A stretch of 64,000 nucleotides of DNA from Dichomitus squalens LYAD-421 SS1 (GCF_000275845.1 NW_006766885.1:1626224-1690223), one strand, 5' to 3'. Shown: positions 33,550-45,065, counted from the stretch's first letter. The notes: generated by a model from the sequence alone, not told the origin. Numbers and translations: made by a program.

Positions 33550-35826
33550 TCATGACGGAGACGTAGTCGCATTCGCACGCGTCGGCGACCCGATCTGTGA
33601 CTGGTTGAACACCTTCAACCACCCCTCGCCCATATCCGACCGCAGCGCCTCGATCCGCGCGCGGAACGCATCTGCCTCCTCGAACTGGTTCCCGCTCTCC
33701 TTCCCTCCCGCGTTACCGGGCTCGTACACCGACGCGGAGACACGGGCGCGCCGAGCCTGTGCGCGCGAGAGAGTCGATGACTTGCGGTGCCCGATCATGC
33801 GGCCCTCGGGCAGGGAGGCAAACGCGTCGTCGGCTTCGGTGGTGGGGGAGGGCGCAGTGTGCGCGAACTCGGTCATGTGCCGGCTGTGTCGTGATTTGGG
33901 CTTCACGAATGTTGTTGGTGTTGGCTGCGGCGGGGGCGAGGAAGGGGGGCTGAACGCGCTCGGAGGCGCACGCGTCGGAGTGGGTAGAGGAGCGAGGGCT
34001 TCCTGCGTAGAAGGCGCTGGGGCTGGGGCCGGAACCTGGATATGAGTGGGGGCTCCATTTCGCTGCGCGGGGCTGATCGTTCTCGAAGCAGTGGGGCGCG
34101 GCACGCTCTTTACGCTCGCCGCCTCGCTCGCCTCCTGGCCTCCGTCCAGATCCACTATCCGCTTGTTCTTCTTCCTGCGCCCGCGTGCATGCCCTGCGGC
34201 AGGGTGGGGAAAAGCTGGATGTGATGGGTGCGATGCTGGTGAAGAATTGGGGGAGGCGTGGAGGGGACTGCCTTGCGCGTGCGCAACCCCATTAGTCTTT
34301 GACGGACTTCCGACAGCCACAACAGGTGGGGAGTACGCGACGGATGGAGGCCGCGTGGAGGTCATCTGCTCGGGCGGGGGCGAAGTGAGATGGCGTTTCT
34401 CGTAGAAGCCTGGAGCCGAGCCGTCGAGGAGGACGCTCTTCTTCTCCTTCCAAAAGAAGTCAAAGCAGCGTATCCGATAGTCTTCTTCGATCTCCACAAG
34501 CGGATTGCCCTCCACGGACACCTCCGAGATATTAGGAAGAGTGGCAAGCCGACCGACTTCCGCGCTCTCCTCGATGAGATTGTGCCGGAGGTCCACGCGC
34601 TCAAGAGCATACAGTCGCTCGAGCCCACATATAGACTCAAGGCGGTTGTTGGATAGGTTGAGCGTCACGACACCACCCAGGTTGGTGTAGATGCCCAAGA
34701 CAGAGTCGATCATGTTGTCGGAAAGATTGAGGCAGATGAGGTTGTATAGAGCTGATAGACCGGCAGGGACGGAGACGAGTAGGTTGGAAGATAGATCGAG
34801 ATGTGTCACAGACGTGAGATAAGATAGGAAAGAAGTCGGAAGGAATGTGAGGGAGTTGTCGGCGAGAGAAAGGTGTCGCAAGAGAGACCAGGCGGACGAA
34901 GGGAGTTCTGAGGAGAGTGGCTTGGGCGTATCTAGAGTAGGGGACTCTGCATCCGCATCCGCATCCTCGCCCTCAGCATCCTCAGGTACGGACTCGGGAA
35001 GCTGCGTGCTATGGAACGATGACTGGCGGGAGACACCGCGGGATAGTTTCCTCGATTTGAGAGAGCTCACCCGGCCTTCTCGTCTCGCCTGGTCATCCTT
35101 CACAGCACCGATAAAGATGTCAGAAACGTCCTCCAGCCCACTCCTTGTCACCGTTAGACTTCGCAAACTGCTCGCTAACTTATCCCAGCCGAGTATTGTC
35201 CGCGGATCGATGTCGATGCACTGTAGCGTCTGCAGGTTCTTGAACGCTTCGAATGGTAGCGCGTTCTCAATTGGCGAGTCCTTCGCAAGCTCAGCGATGA
35301 GCCTCGGCTCGGGTGCGTGGAGAGAAAGGGCGGGAATGACGTTGAAGCTCCTGTAGATATACCTGAGCTCTGCGTCAACGGTAGGTGGAGGCGGTCTACC
35401 AAACCAGCCAGCACCAAGTGATAAGCGAGAGACGGCGGAAAGAGATGAGCGCAGGGACACGAAGGAAAGGGCATCCGACTTGTCTCCATTCGTGGGGAGT
35501 GAGATGTAGTTCATAGGACGCGAGGGGCTATCGACCTTGATATCGAGAGAGCCGACTTGGTAGCCCAAGGCCTCCATACGCATGAGGAGGTAGAAGAGGT
35601 GATGGAAATCGAACGCGAGCACGACGGGCTTCGCGTTCGCCACGGCATTAGGATTGGAGGCGAACCAGCCTAGGGGGTTAAGGACGGAGACCTCGGATGG
35701 CTTGGAGACCTTTGATGGTCGTCTCCGGAGAGGGGCCGCCGCTGCAAGTCCGGCTTCATGCGTGCGGATGTATTCCGCTATGCGTCGTATGTACTCGTCT
35801 CCTGGCTCGGGCTCCATGGTCGTCAA
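33550..35826 (-). CDS. Leucine-rich repeat protein, conserved, function unknown
   Basis: A single 758-codon exon, unusual in this intron-rich window. The N-terminal 230 residues contain AFDFHHLFYLLMRMEALGYQ. Residues about 310-450 hold at least five LRRs of the SDS22-like class (LLRHLSLADNSLTFLPTSFL, VTHLDLSSNLLVSVPAGLSA, LICLNLSDNMIDSVLGIYTN, VVTLNLSNNRLESICGLERL, LERVDLRHNLIEESAEVGRL) and a cap EVSVEGNPLVEIEEDYRIRC. The C-terminal 280 residues are Pro/Ser-rich and disordered. From memory fission yeast has a similar LRR protein of unknown role. LRR cores usually bind protein partners. It is divergent from rad23. Confidence 0.8.
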   Translation of the reverse strand: MTTMEPEPGDEYIRRIAEYIRTHEAGLAAAAPLRRRPSKVSKPSEVSVLNPLGWFASNPNAVANAKPVVLAFDFHHLFYLLMRMEALGYQVGSLDIKVDSPSRPMNYISLPTNGDKSDALSFVSLRSSLSAVSRLSLGAGWFGRPPPPTVDAELRYIYRSFNVIPALSLHAPEPRLIAELAKDSPIENALPFEAFKNLQTLQCIDIDPRTILGWDKLASSLRSLTVTRSGLEDVSDIFIGAVKDDQARREGRVSSLKSRKLSRGVSRQSSFHSTQLPESVPEDAEGEDADADAESPTLDTPKPLSSELPSSAWSLLRHLSLADNSLTFLPTSFLSYLTSVTHLDLSSNLLVSVPAGLSALYNLICLNLSDNMIDSVLGIYTNLGGVVTLNLSNNRLESICGLERLYALERVDLRHNLIEESAEVGRLATLPNISEVSVEGNPLVEIEEDYRIRCFDFFWKEKKSVLLDGSAPGFYEKRHLTSPPPEQMTSTRPPSVAYSPPVVAVGSPSKTNGVAHAQGSPLHASPNSSPASHPSHPAFPHPAAGHARGRRKKNKRIVDLDGGQEASEAASVKSVPRPTASRTISPAQRNGAPTHIQVPAPAPAPSTQEALAPLPTPTRAPPSAFSPPSSPPPQPTPTTFVKPKSRHSRHMTEFAHTAPSPTTEADDAFASLPEGRMIGHRKSSTLSRAQARRARVSASVYEPGNAGGKESGNQFEEADAFRARIEALRSDMGEGWLKVFNQSQIGSPTRANATTSPS

Positions 35827-36257
35827 GAAAGATGGAAAGGTAGGGATACGGGGGCAAAGGCGTGCAACGTGAAATCCAGGTCGAGTGTGGGCTGAGTTCG
35901 CTAATTAAGGGTGCATGGAATGACGCGCCGGAGTCGACCCCGAACACCGAGCTACACAACGTGGATGACGAGCCGTTAATGCTAGCTTGGCTCGCTAATG
36001 AGATGCGTGCATACCTGCAGAAGACGGACACGAGCAATCAGCGGTGGCGAGCACGCGGAAGGACAACGTGCAGCAATGCAAGGTGTAGTGGCCGTTGGGA
36101 GCAAGTGTGCTGCGCCGAGCTTGCTCCGGGCGCGCCGTCCCCCAAAGCGGGCAGAGGTAGAGCACGTATCACGTGCCTGGGACGCGTCAGTGCACCTCCA
36201 CTCACAGTACTAGGGCGCCTAGCACGCCTTTCTCCCGACTCTCATCTCTCCACAGCC
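35827..36257. promoter_or_regulatory. Bidirectional promoter, LRR / rad23
   Basis: 431 bp between divergent start codons. A palindromic cacgtg-containing stretch (tatcacgtgcctggg, near 36168-36182) could bind a bHLH factor. No obvious TATA. Confidence 0.45.
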
Positions 36258-37751
36258 ATGAAAATCACCGTTAAGACACTACAGCAGAAGGTCTTCCAGG
36301 TATGCAGACACGTCGCGCGCTTTGGCGTTCAAAGTAGACTCTCATGGATTTGACTAGATCGATGCGGAAGGCTCAGATACTGTAGGCGATTTGAAGAGGA
36401 AGATTCAGGAGACCCAGGGCCATGCACTCGAAAGTCAGAAATTGATCTACTCTGGTAAGTTGCCCTCAGCGATGCAGGACGCTCTCATCTGAGTCGGGGA
36501 TAGGCAAGGTGCTGCCTGACTCCAAGACGGTGGAATCATGTGAGATCAAGGAGAAGGATTTCTTGGTGCTCATGGTCTCAAAGGTGTGTCTTCACTTCAT
36601 AATTGGCATCGTGTCCTCCCTCGAACCCATTGTCTTCCTCTAGCCAAAGCCGGCTCCCTCTAATGCCCCACCGGTCACAAGCGGTGCTCCTGTCGCTGCC
36701 GCACCACCCGCTGCTGCCGCCCCTGCGCCTGTTCCCCAAGCCACCTCGTCTGCTACTGCCCTTGCCCCTGCCCCTGCTGCCCCTCAGCCACCGAACGCGC
36801 CTATCCTCACTCCTGCTCAGGCTGCACCTATCGAGGGTGCCGCGCCCGTCCCTGCCGGAGATGGCTCCTTCCTAACAGGAGAGGCACTCCAGTCAACCGT
36901 TAACAATATGATCGAAATGGGATTCGAGCGCGAGCAAGTCATGCGTGCGCTTCGCGCGAGTTTCAACAACCCCGAGCGTGCAGTCGAATACCTTTTCAAC
37001 GTATGATTGCTTTAACTCATAATCACGCAAAGTATCTCGTGCTGACAAATCGGGTCGGAATGCAGGGCATTCCCGCACATCTCGAGCACATGGCCTCAGC
37101 GGCCCCCGCGGCCCCCGCACTGCCCGCCGCACAGGGCCAGCCGTCCGTCGCGACCCCAGCCCAGCCCGCGCAACCCGTAGCCCAGCAGCCAGCCCAGCAG
37201 CCGGCCGCTCAGCCCCAAAACCTCTTCCAGCTCGCCCAGCAGCAACAGCAGCAGGCGGCACACCCTGGAGTAGGGGCCGGTCTTGGCGGTGCAGGCGGTG
37301 GGGGCTCCCTCGCGGACCACCCGCAAATTCAGCACCTCCGCCAGCTGATGCAGCAGAATCCCCAGCTCGCGCAGCCGATCATTCAGGAGCTTGCCGCGCA
37401 GAATCCGGGGCTCGCGCAGGTGCTTGGGCAGAACCCCGAGATGCTCGCGCAGCTGCTCAGTGGGGCGCTTGCGGGCGAGGGCGACGAAGGTGGCGATATC
37501 CCTCCTGGGGCGCAGGTCGTGCACGTCACTGAGGAGGAGCGCGCGGCGATCGAACGCGTACGTTATAATCGAGCTCTTGTCTTTTGGTTTGCGGTGCGTG
37601 ACTGATGATCGTTTTTGCTTGGATGTAGTTGGAGGCACTTGGTTTCCCCAGGCAAGCCGTGATCGAGGCGTACTTTGCGTGTGACAAGAACGAAGAGCTC
37701 GCGGCGAATTACCTGTTCGATGGCGCATTCGATGACCAGGGAGAGCCGTAA
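36258..37751 (+). CDS. rad23: UV excision repair protein Rad23 (UBL-UBA shuttle)
   Basis: Exons 36258-36299, 36358-36454, 36504-36583, 36644-37000, 37066-37557 and 37629-37751 encode 396 residues. The ubiquitin-like domain ([52 protein letters not shown]) covers residues 1-73. UBA1 is [20 protein letters not shown] near 150-190. The XPC-binding helix bundle is [20 protein letters not shown] and [20 protein letters not shown] near 290-330. UBA2 is [20 protein letters not shown] at the C terminus. Long Ala/Pro/Gln linkers separate the domains. Rad23 delivers ubiquitinated cargo to the proteasome and stabilises Rad4/XPC in nucleotide excision repair. Confidence 0.95.
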
Positions 37752-38142
37752 GCGTTCTGTTACGTTCCGGGCCAGTTCGCGATGTACGAGCGAGGATTAT
37801 ACAGACGACTATGTAGCTATTTCCTGTGTATCATTGCATCTCAAGGCATCACTTCCATAACCGTTACTCGATTGCGACACTGCCGGCGCAATGGAAGACG
37901 GGGGCGCCACGACCGTCATCTAGACCAGTCGTTCGCCGCATTGATCCTGAACACTACCGGTAGGGTTCCCTCCTACGTTGAAGGACCGAAGGGTATTCGT
38001 ACATACATCGTGCAATGTCATAGTGCGAGTCGTACGCTACGTTGCGCCGCGTGCATGGCGCGTTAGCGGAGTATACAGACATGGTACATGCAGCCAAGTA
38101 GCTTCTTGGTCTCTGTCGCAACCTCTGAGACTTGGAATGGTA
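37752..38142. other. Convergent intergenic region
   Basis: 3' UTRs of rad23 and the HNH gene. No gene seen. Confidence 0.5.
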
Positions 38143-39550
38143 TCATGCGTCTGCTACCGTAAGCGATCTGTAGATTGCGATGTTGATTAAGTTGGCAGAG
38201 CTTCCATCCTCAGCAAGGAGCGTTATATCTTCGAGGTCCGTTAGTACGTCCGTGAGTTCTTCCGCGCGCGCCGACGCCCAAACCAGCTGGCAAATCGCAG
38301 CATGTAGCGCCAGATACATCGGGTTCGGAAGCGGGGCGTCCGTCGAGGTGAAGAGCTTCACGGTCTTGGGCAGACCGAGACGCGGGGCGACCTTCCCCCA
38401 GGTGAGGACCTTGTACGTGTTGGCTGCGTCCGGAACGGGTTCCAGCGCGACCTGGAGCTCCGTGAAATATCGGTGGAGGCTGTCGAGACAGGATGAGACG
38501 TTCAGCGATCGGTCATCGGCACGGAATTAGGGTCACGAGAGAGCGTAACAGGTCGAACTATAGGAGGCGAGGCTCTAGACTCACGTCGCAGAAAGAGTTA
38601 TGACGTTGTCGAGTGAGTTGATCCCGTTGTGCATGAGCTTGGCAAGGCTGATGCCCCCAAAGCACTCCAGCGCGCACCAGATGGAGGGGATGTGGGCGGC
38701 GGACGCGGAGTCGCAGCCCGAAGAGTAGCCAACGCTGTTGCGGAGGGAGAAGGGGATGATGTGCGCTACGCGTGTAACTTCATACCCTGTCCCGGTGAGC
38801 GATCCTGGTCTATGGGGGTGAGACAGATACGTTAGTATTCTCTGCTAGAGTGATTGAGGGTGGCAAAGAGAGCGGAAGACAAGTCGTACTCATATACAAT
38901 CGACCCGCGAATGAGTAATGGTTATCTCACCGTGGTTCGTACTGATGCGTGCAGGGAATAATGCAAGGATACAATCCCTCATAGACAAAGTACTGACCCA
39001 TTTGCGACAGTCTCTGGGTCGACTTTCCCTGTAACGACGCATCTGTAGCGATCTCGTTCGAGTGTCTACCACATCTTCTCCGTGAGTCCTGAGACAAAGA
39101 TGAATATTTTGTGAGACTGAACGTACGGCCTTTATAACCCCTTGCAGAGCATTGACTGCCTCCATCCCGGGTGAGTGTGAAGCGTCCGCGGAGGCGATGC
39201 CGCTGTGAGACATCCTGCTTCGAGGCTGGGGTGTCCTGCCTCCCGAGACGCGCACTGCAGATTAATGTGAGCTACGTATGCTTTTTGAGAGGGAGGCACC
39301 ACGAACCAGGGACAATGATATTGCGCCAGAAAAAGTCGGCCAGCTGGGCGAAATGGCAGCTGTCCAGTCTCCTGGCCTCCTTGTACGCATCCCCGCAATG
39401 GATGATTTTGCTAGCCACATTCACTCTACCTTCCTCATTGGGGGCACATCGGAGGACAGCCAGGAGAAGATCCTGGTCACGCTTCGAAGCGTGCTGGCGC
39501 ACTGCGAGTGCTGCACGATTAGTGAGTGTGTCAGAGATCTCGGAAGGCAT
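38143..39550 (-). CDS. HNH_2-type nuclease-domain protein
   Basis: Exons 39307-39550, 39127-39254, 38998-39065, 38585-38809 and 38143-38479 encode 333 residues. An N-terminal helical region (QHASKRDQDLLLAVLRCAPN, GRVNVASKIIHCGDAYKEAR) is followed by LERDRYRCVVTGKVDPETV, the first HNH strand, then TRVAHIIPFSLRN with the key His, and CFGGISLAKLMHNGINSLDN, VITLSATLHRYF with Asn and His. The C terminus is helical (LPNPMYLALHAAICQLVWAS). This is the basidiomycete-expanded HNH_2 family; its biological role is unknown. The intron at 38810-38997 is 188 nt, three times the norm; the lower half of it contains an open stretch reading QYFVYEGLYPCIIPC in a shifted frame, so this junction is the weakest point. 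Confidence 0.75.
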
Positions 39551-40110
39551 GTCGGCCTTGATAGACTCGCCGTCAATGGAGCTCGAGATGTGTTAAATAT
39601 CAGTCAGAGCCGAGGTCCGGGGGCATAACTCTCACGGGACCTAACATTCGTGCTCTTGTTGAAGTGATCGAATGATCGCAGACCTTGGAATGGAGAAGCG
39701 TGCGCTTACTTACTCCTAGCTAAGTGGCGGTGTGTGGCAGCCTAGAACCTAGCGGTAGGCGTTGCGTCGGGGGTTATGATGCTCAGCCATCGTAATAGGA
39801 CAGTCCGTCGGCTGAACTCGGTTGCCTTTATTCCAGACGTTTATGGAGCTGTTCGTATTGCCTGGGTCCCATACGACGATAGTCCGACGGAGAGCCAATG
39901 GTCGGTCGTCTCAATGAAGGTGTCTCTCAGGTGGGAAGCAAAATACTCATTTGTGGATGCTTAAGCATCGTCTTGCAGATTGGTTCTAGCTCTTACTGTG
40001 AAGCGCCGGTAACAGTTCGCAGGCGATACGGCAGTTGGTGAGCAAAGTGGAGCAGAGTGGTATTTCATGAAGTGGAAAAGAGGTGACCTGCACGGGATGT
40101 AGATGATCAT
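39551..40110. other. Intergenic, no gene seen
   Basis: Promoter of the HNH gene and 3' UTR of the Mmc1-like gene. A 62-codon plus frame at 39776 has no recognisable feature. Confidence 0.5.
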
Positions 40111-42389
40111 TCAGTGTGCATCGAGCGTAGTCCGAAGAGACTGGACCTCGTCCTTCAATTCCTCAATTTTCACCTTCCTCTCGGCCACCTGCTTCTCGAG
40201 GGCCGAACATGCAGCTTCTGACACTGCAACGACACGGTCGTCCATTGTCTGTGTCAGAGTAGTCTGGGCGAAACGACAAGGGTTAGCAGGTCCGTTATAT
40301 GCTCGCAAGCACCCGTCGCAGACTGACCTTCAAGTCCCTCTCAAGTCCCTCGCCAACACGATCCCAATCCTTCCACCACCGCCTCTTTGCCTTCTCCCAT
40401 CGTCCAACGGCCCATCGTACACCCACAGCGGTACCTAGCATCCCCACCCCCAGCGCGGTTTCTGTGCTCATGCCAACGTCGACCATTCCCCCGAACATCT
40501 GGAGCTCCGTCGCCCATCCCGCCCATGCGACCCCAAGGCCGCTGAGAATGCTGCCGCTCATACCGACGACGGCGCGCTGCGCCGACACGTGCAGGCGTTC
40601 GGTGGGGAAGCCGAGTTGACTTTGGCGGGCGTGGAGAGGGGAGGTGAGCGCTGTCGCGGTAACAGCGTAAGATGGAGTCGCGGCGATGCGCGCGAGGGTG
40701 TTGTGCAGGACAGGGGAGTGGTAGGGCGAGTTGACAGGGAAGGAGCGCGCGAGGGCATTCGCAGAGTCCGTGAAGGTGGTTTGTAGCGATGCCAAACGGC
40801 CTGCGTGGAACACGAGCTGTTGTATTAAGATCAGCGGAGAGAGTACACAAATACGACGCAGGAAGACATACCTTTCGTTCCAGATCTCTGCACCAGGCGC
40901 GGTCGACAGCGGCAATTACGACCTCGCGCACGTCGTCGACCCTCCAGAAGAGCTTGTACCACTGTAGTGCATCCATCGTGGGCTTTATGCTCCGCTTCGC
41001 CTGGGCGACCGCCTTTGCGATCTCGTCACCATCCTGGCCCCCTGCGCCGAACACTTCTAGATGCGCCTTGGCTTTCGCCTCCTCCATCTGCCCCCGTAGC
41101 TCGCTCGTCGCCGTCAGGGCTGCGTTGGCCTCAAGCTCGGCTTTGTGGAGTACAGCTTGAGCGGTTGCAAGAGCGTCCTTGATGAGGGCGCGGCCAGTTT
41201 GTGCGTGGATAGCAGTAACCTGTGCGGAGGCAGACGTGCCTGAAACACTCGAAAGGATATCCTTCACGGCGTTTGTGATGCTAGCTACATTAGAACCTGA
41301 GACATCGTCTTGATACCGTTGTACGGACAGAGGGGACGCGATGCCGTCAGCGAGAACTTGCAACCCGTGAAGTGCTCGAGAAGGGTCTACGAATATGACG
41401 TGCAAGTTTTCTTGCGAGCTGAGCGGGCTCACCCGGGAATGTTGGGCAGCCGTAGCGGGGTACGCCGGAGAAGGTGAGAGCACAGCAAGAATTGCGTTTT
41501 CACGTGAGAGGGGAAGAGGAGGGTCCGAAGAGACAGGGAGGATGGATGCTAGAGGAGTCGACACGGGATCGCACAGGATGATGGGTACATCAGCCGTGAA
41601 CAATAGTTTTGCACTTTCCGTGTCGGATGAGGGGGAAGGCACAGAATGCTTGAATTCCGTGATCTCTATTGGAACGTTGAACTGTTGGAGCCATGAAGAT
41701 TGGACGATTATGACGTCCTCGTCCAGAGAAGGAGAGGTGCCGTATCTGGCGTAAGGAGATGAACGTTGAGCAGAATAACTACAGACCTTGAGGACGTACT
41801 GGATTTTGACCATTCGGTTGCTCTCGGACTGTGCGCTCCATCGCGAGCGCAGGATAGCCCTCTGCTCGTCCGACACGAACGGGTCTTCTAGGATAGCAAT
41901 AACCAGCTCGTTCGCACTAGACCTCCTGTCGACGCCATACACTACACAGTTGATATGAGCACTTACGCTAGCGATCTCCCAGTGGCTCTGGAATCATCAT
42001 ATAGTGAAGCACGCACCGACGACCCTCACCCTATCCTTTTCCCGCTTCTCCGGCGCAAGCGTCAAGTCATCATACACCTTCCCCAGAACCTCCTCCCAGA
42101 AATGTAGCGACTCCCGTAACGACACACCATTTGGACTAGGTCGCGCACTAGGTAGTACACGTGGAAGGAGTGCTGTGGTTTTGTGTAGGGCGGTCAGCAC
42201 TTGCGCCCGTTGGTCTTCGTGCTTGCCCGGAGCCGCCGTTGCCGTAGAGGCGCGTCGAACACTGCAGGCTGTCGTTCGACACCGGCGCACATTCCTGTGT
42301 ATGGATTGCCCTAGCCTCGAAGTTGAAGAGCTATGAAGTTGTGCTGAAGAGCGGAGAAGGCCAGAGGACGAGGCCAGACATGTCGGCAT
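40111..42389 (-). CDS. Mitochondrial dynamin-like protein, Mmc1-type
   Basis: Exons 42017-42389, 40872-41941, 40328-40816 and 40111-40263 encode 694 residues. The N terminus (SSSGLLRSSAQLHSSSTSRL, then RRCRTTACSVRRAS) is a mitochondrial presequence. A GTPase-like core start is DRVRVVVYGVDRRSSANELV without a full P loop, then AILEDPFVSDEQRAIL. The C-terminal part has hydrophobic helices (SGLGVAWAGWATELQMFGGM, ALGVGMLGTAVGVRWAVGRW) followed by EKAKRRWWKDWDRVGEGLER and a coiled coil ending the protein. This layout matches what I remember of fungal Mmc1, a dynamin-superfamily pseudoenzyme of the mitochondrial matrix/inner membrane that supports cristae with MICOS. The assignment needs a search. 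Confidence 0.6.
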
Positions 42390-42588
42390 GGATGAAAGTC
42401 GCGATCATAGCGAGACGCGCCCGATGACACGACTCACTTGCAGGCTCCTCCTGGACACCCATGCGTGTTCCCCTTGCTCAACCTCGCAAAACATCGCAAC
42501 TTCGTAGATGTTATAACGCCTATGATATAGTCCATCCCAAAAAATACCGATACACATTACACGCGCAGTATAATATACTACTGTACGG

Positions 42589-43619
42589 TCACTCGCCAGT
42601 GACTACAATCTTTGGCGGGGGCGGTGGAGGCGGGCCTGCTCGGCCCTGCGGTGTGCGATCGTCCTCCTCGTCGCTCTCCTCCCCTATATCAAACAAGTCC
42701 TCCCGTTCATCCCACACGTCTGAGAGCCTTGTCGCTTTGGCAACGGATGAGCGGTTCGGAGTGGTGGGTTTGGTGGCCGACGCGGGGGTGTTCGGCTGGT
42801 TGTGGAGGGGCAGGAGTTGCGTTCCTGAGGCATCGTCGTCTTCCTCGTCGTCTGAAGGGATAGAATCGGTATCAAGTGGACGGTATAGACGGTGGATCTG
42901 TCAGCGTAGAGATGTAAGCAGATGGTCCGAACCGGGCTATGACGGATACTCGGCGTACTTCGCGTCTATGCCTGTAGTACCGCTCGAGGTGATAGGCGAT
43001 GTATAGCCCCAGCGTTGAGCCCAGCAGGTTAGCCTAATAACACGTTGTGTGAAAGGGGAACGGGAGAACTGTGGTATATCGGCCGACGACTTACCGCAAC
43101 ATCGCCGACCTGGAACTCTTTGTACTGCAATGCAGTTTAGCGTTTCATCACGCGCAACATACAGGGAAAGCAACGTACCGGGAGCATGGACTGGACGAAC
43201 TCACTGACGATGCCCCCAAGGAAGAAGCATACCACGCCGGTGAATATTAGGGGCGCACTGCGCCAGAACCATATACGTCTTGCATCTCTGAATGCATACG
43301 GAAGGATTGTTGAAGAATCCAGAGACTCAGAAGTCTAGCGACTTACTCTTCGACATCGAAGATGAAGTAGAAGACGCCGGTAGCAAGGCCCATGCAAAGG
43401 AAGTGCAGTAGTTTGTCATTGAGAGGCAGTGAGTGTGAGACGTTGGTGAAGCCAAGGAACGCCAGGCTGAGGAGGACGAGACAAGTGAAGACCAAAAACC
43501 ACTGGCCGCATGACGCCTGGTCAATGTCCGCGCGAGAGTGTAACGCGCTGTGAACGACGTACTGGTCGCAAACGGAGCGGCAGGTCGTACTTTGGTATTC
43601 GGAAGTGATGCGAACGCAT
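42589..43619 (-). CDS. VanZ-like membrane protein
   Basis: Exons 43563-43619, 43347-43501, 43179-43287, 43095-43124, 42959-43033 and 42589-42897 encode 244 residues. Four hydrophobic helices are visible: WFLVFTCLVLLSLAFLGFTN, LHFLCMGLATGVFYFIFDVE (preceded by the VanZ signature LPLNDKLLHF), APLIFTGVVCFFLGGIVSEF and VAANLLGSTLGLYIAYHLER. The tail is acidic and disordered with a polyproline run (GPPPPPPPKIV) before the stop. VanZ-like proteins are of unclear biochemical role; in fungi they are presumed endomembrane proteins. The start at 43619 is the nearest in-frame ATG to the domain; an in-frame ATG at 43718 would add 33 basic residues. Confidence 0.78.
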
Positions 43620-44041
43620 GACGGCCTTGTTCACCTTGCGGACCGCTTTACGAGACCGGCGGGCAGTTTGTGTCCAGGTGGACTCGTCGGACGAGTTACC
43701 ATCGGGAAGACCAAGCATAGCTGAAACAACCTTTCAGCATGCACCTAGTGGTGTTATTGCCAGAGAGGCGTGTGCTAGGAGTGCACAGACGAAACCTAGG
43801 AATGATGTAGAGAACGTCAGCGAAAGAGGAGGAGACGGTGGCCACAGGACGGCGGAAGGAGGACTGCTCATCGGCTGTGCCCCGGCAGCCGTTATGCGCG
43901 ACCGCTGACGTTATTCTCTAAATAAGTCTAAACGTTGCTCATAATAAACGCGTTATCCGAGGCGTCATTATCCCAGAATTGCCCGCATAACTTTGGCACA
44001 GCTCCCACCGCGACGATGGCGGCTCTCCGACACCCGAGCTC
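43620..44041. promoter_or_regulatory. Divergent promoter, VanZ-like / RraA-like
   Basis: 422 bp between the two start codons. Part may encode an N-terminal extension of the VanZ-like protein. Confidence 0.4.
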
Positions 44042-44891
44042 ATGTCTGCGTGCATCCTCCAAGTCGCCCGCCTGCCTCTGTTGTCACTCAGGCTGCAGTC
44101 GAAACCAGCGCATCTGCTCCGAACCATGTCAATCAGCTCCGGCACGATTCAGTCGACACTCGGCGGATTCTCCACTTGCGAGATATCCGACGCCCTGATC
44201 AAACTAGGCTCGCCGCACGGTGGATACATCCCAGACATAAACATGCTCTCCCCATCCGACCGCAGCGATCGCATCTGCGGGCCCGCTTACACGGTCCAGA
44301 TGGTTCTTGGTTCCAACAAAGACGCGCCCAAGCTGTCTGCGCATTTTGTGGACACCGCGTCGGAAGGCTCGGTCATTGTCATCAACACGCCAGAACGTTC
44401 AGTACCATTTTTGTGCATTGCATTGATTACTAGGCTGAAAGGATGAATCATTTGCATCGCGATGCACAGGTGTGAAGAACGCGGTGTGGGGCGGCTTGAT
44501 GACCGCCGGAGCCCAGTCGCGGGGCGCCCTCGGCGTGGTTATCTCTGGTCGATGCAGGGACCTCGCCGAGCACCGCGAAGCGTCGTTCCCCGTCTTCGCG
44601 AGGGGCCACTCTACACTAGGGCAGTCGCCTTTTACTCGCCCATCGGAGGTCAACGTCCCTCTCGTGATCCGTTCCCCGGACGTATCTGATCAGGAGTTCC
44701 CGCCGGTCCGAGTGGAGCCTGGGGACTGGGTAATTGCGGACGAGGACGGCGTAGTTTGTGTCCCTGCCGAGAAGGCAGAGGAGGTTATAGGCCTGGCTAT
44801 GAAGGGAAGAGAAGTCGATGCGCGTTGCCTGGAGGATATCAAAGCGGGGAAGGGTGTCCAGGAAGCCTTCAAGAAGCATCGCGGAAAGTAG
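44042..44891 (+). CDS. RraA-like / 4-hydroxy-4-methyl-2-oxoglutarate aldolase-type protein
   Basis: Exons 44042-44396 and 44470-44891 encode 258 residues. Landmarks are FSTCEISDALIKLGSPHGGY, ICGPAYTVQMVL, NAVWGGLMTAGAQSRGALGV then VISGRCRDLAEHR (the G-x-(R/x)-D metal/substrate motif), PVFARGHSTLGQ, VRVEPGDWVIADEDGVVCVP and the C-terminal helix AEEVIGLAMKGREV. Bacterial members are RNase E inhibitors or class II pyruvate aldolases that cleave 4-hydroxy-4-methyl-2-oxoglutarate and oxaloacetate; the fungal ones are probably aldolase/decarboxylase enzymes. The first 28 residues look like a weak mitochondrial leader; a second ATG at MSISSG would start the conserved part. Confidence 0.85.
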
Positions 44892-45065
44892 ATGCCACTG
44901 CTGTATACCCAAACGGAAGGATTTCAGAGTAGTCAGGTAGGCTCCCGAGTTTGAGATGCGTCAGAGTCCGATGCTCACTGCGTATCCCTACAGTCTACGA
45001 TAGGCCTGTAGAACGACTGCTTCGTAAGCTATGTCGTCAGGGGAATAGTAGCTGGATAGTTGATG

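Noticed and set aside
36168..36182. CACGTG as a strong regulatory claim
   Set aside because: A single 6-bp palindrome is expected by chance in several places; kept only as a note under the promoter.
41757..41800. Possible 41-nt intron in the Mmc1-like gene
   Set aside because: Removing it breaks the reading frame, so the segment is treated as coding.
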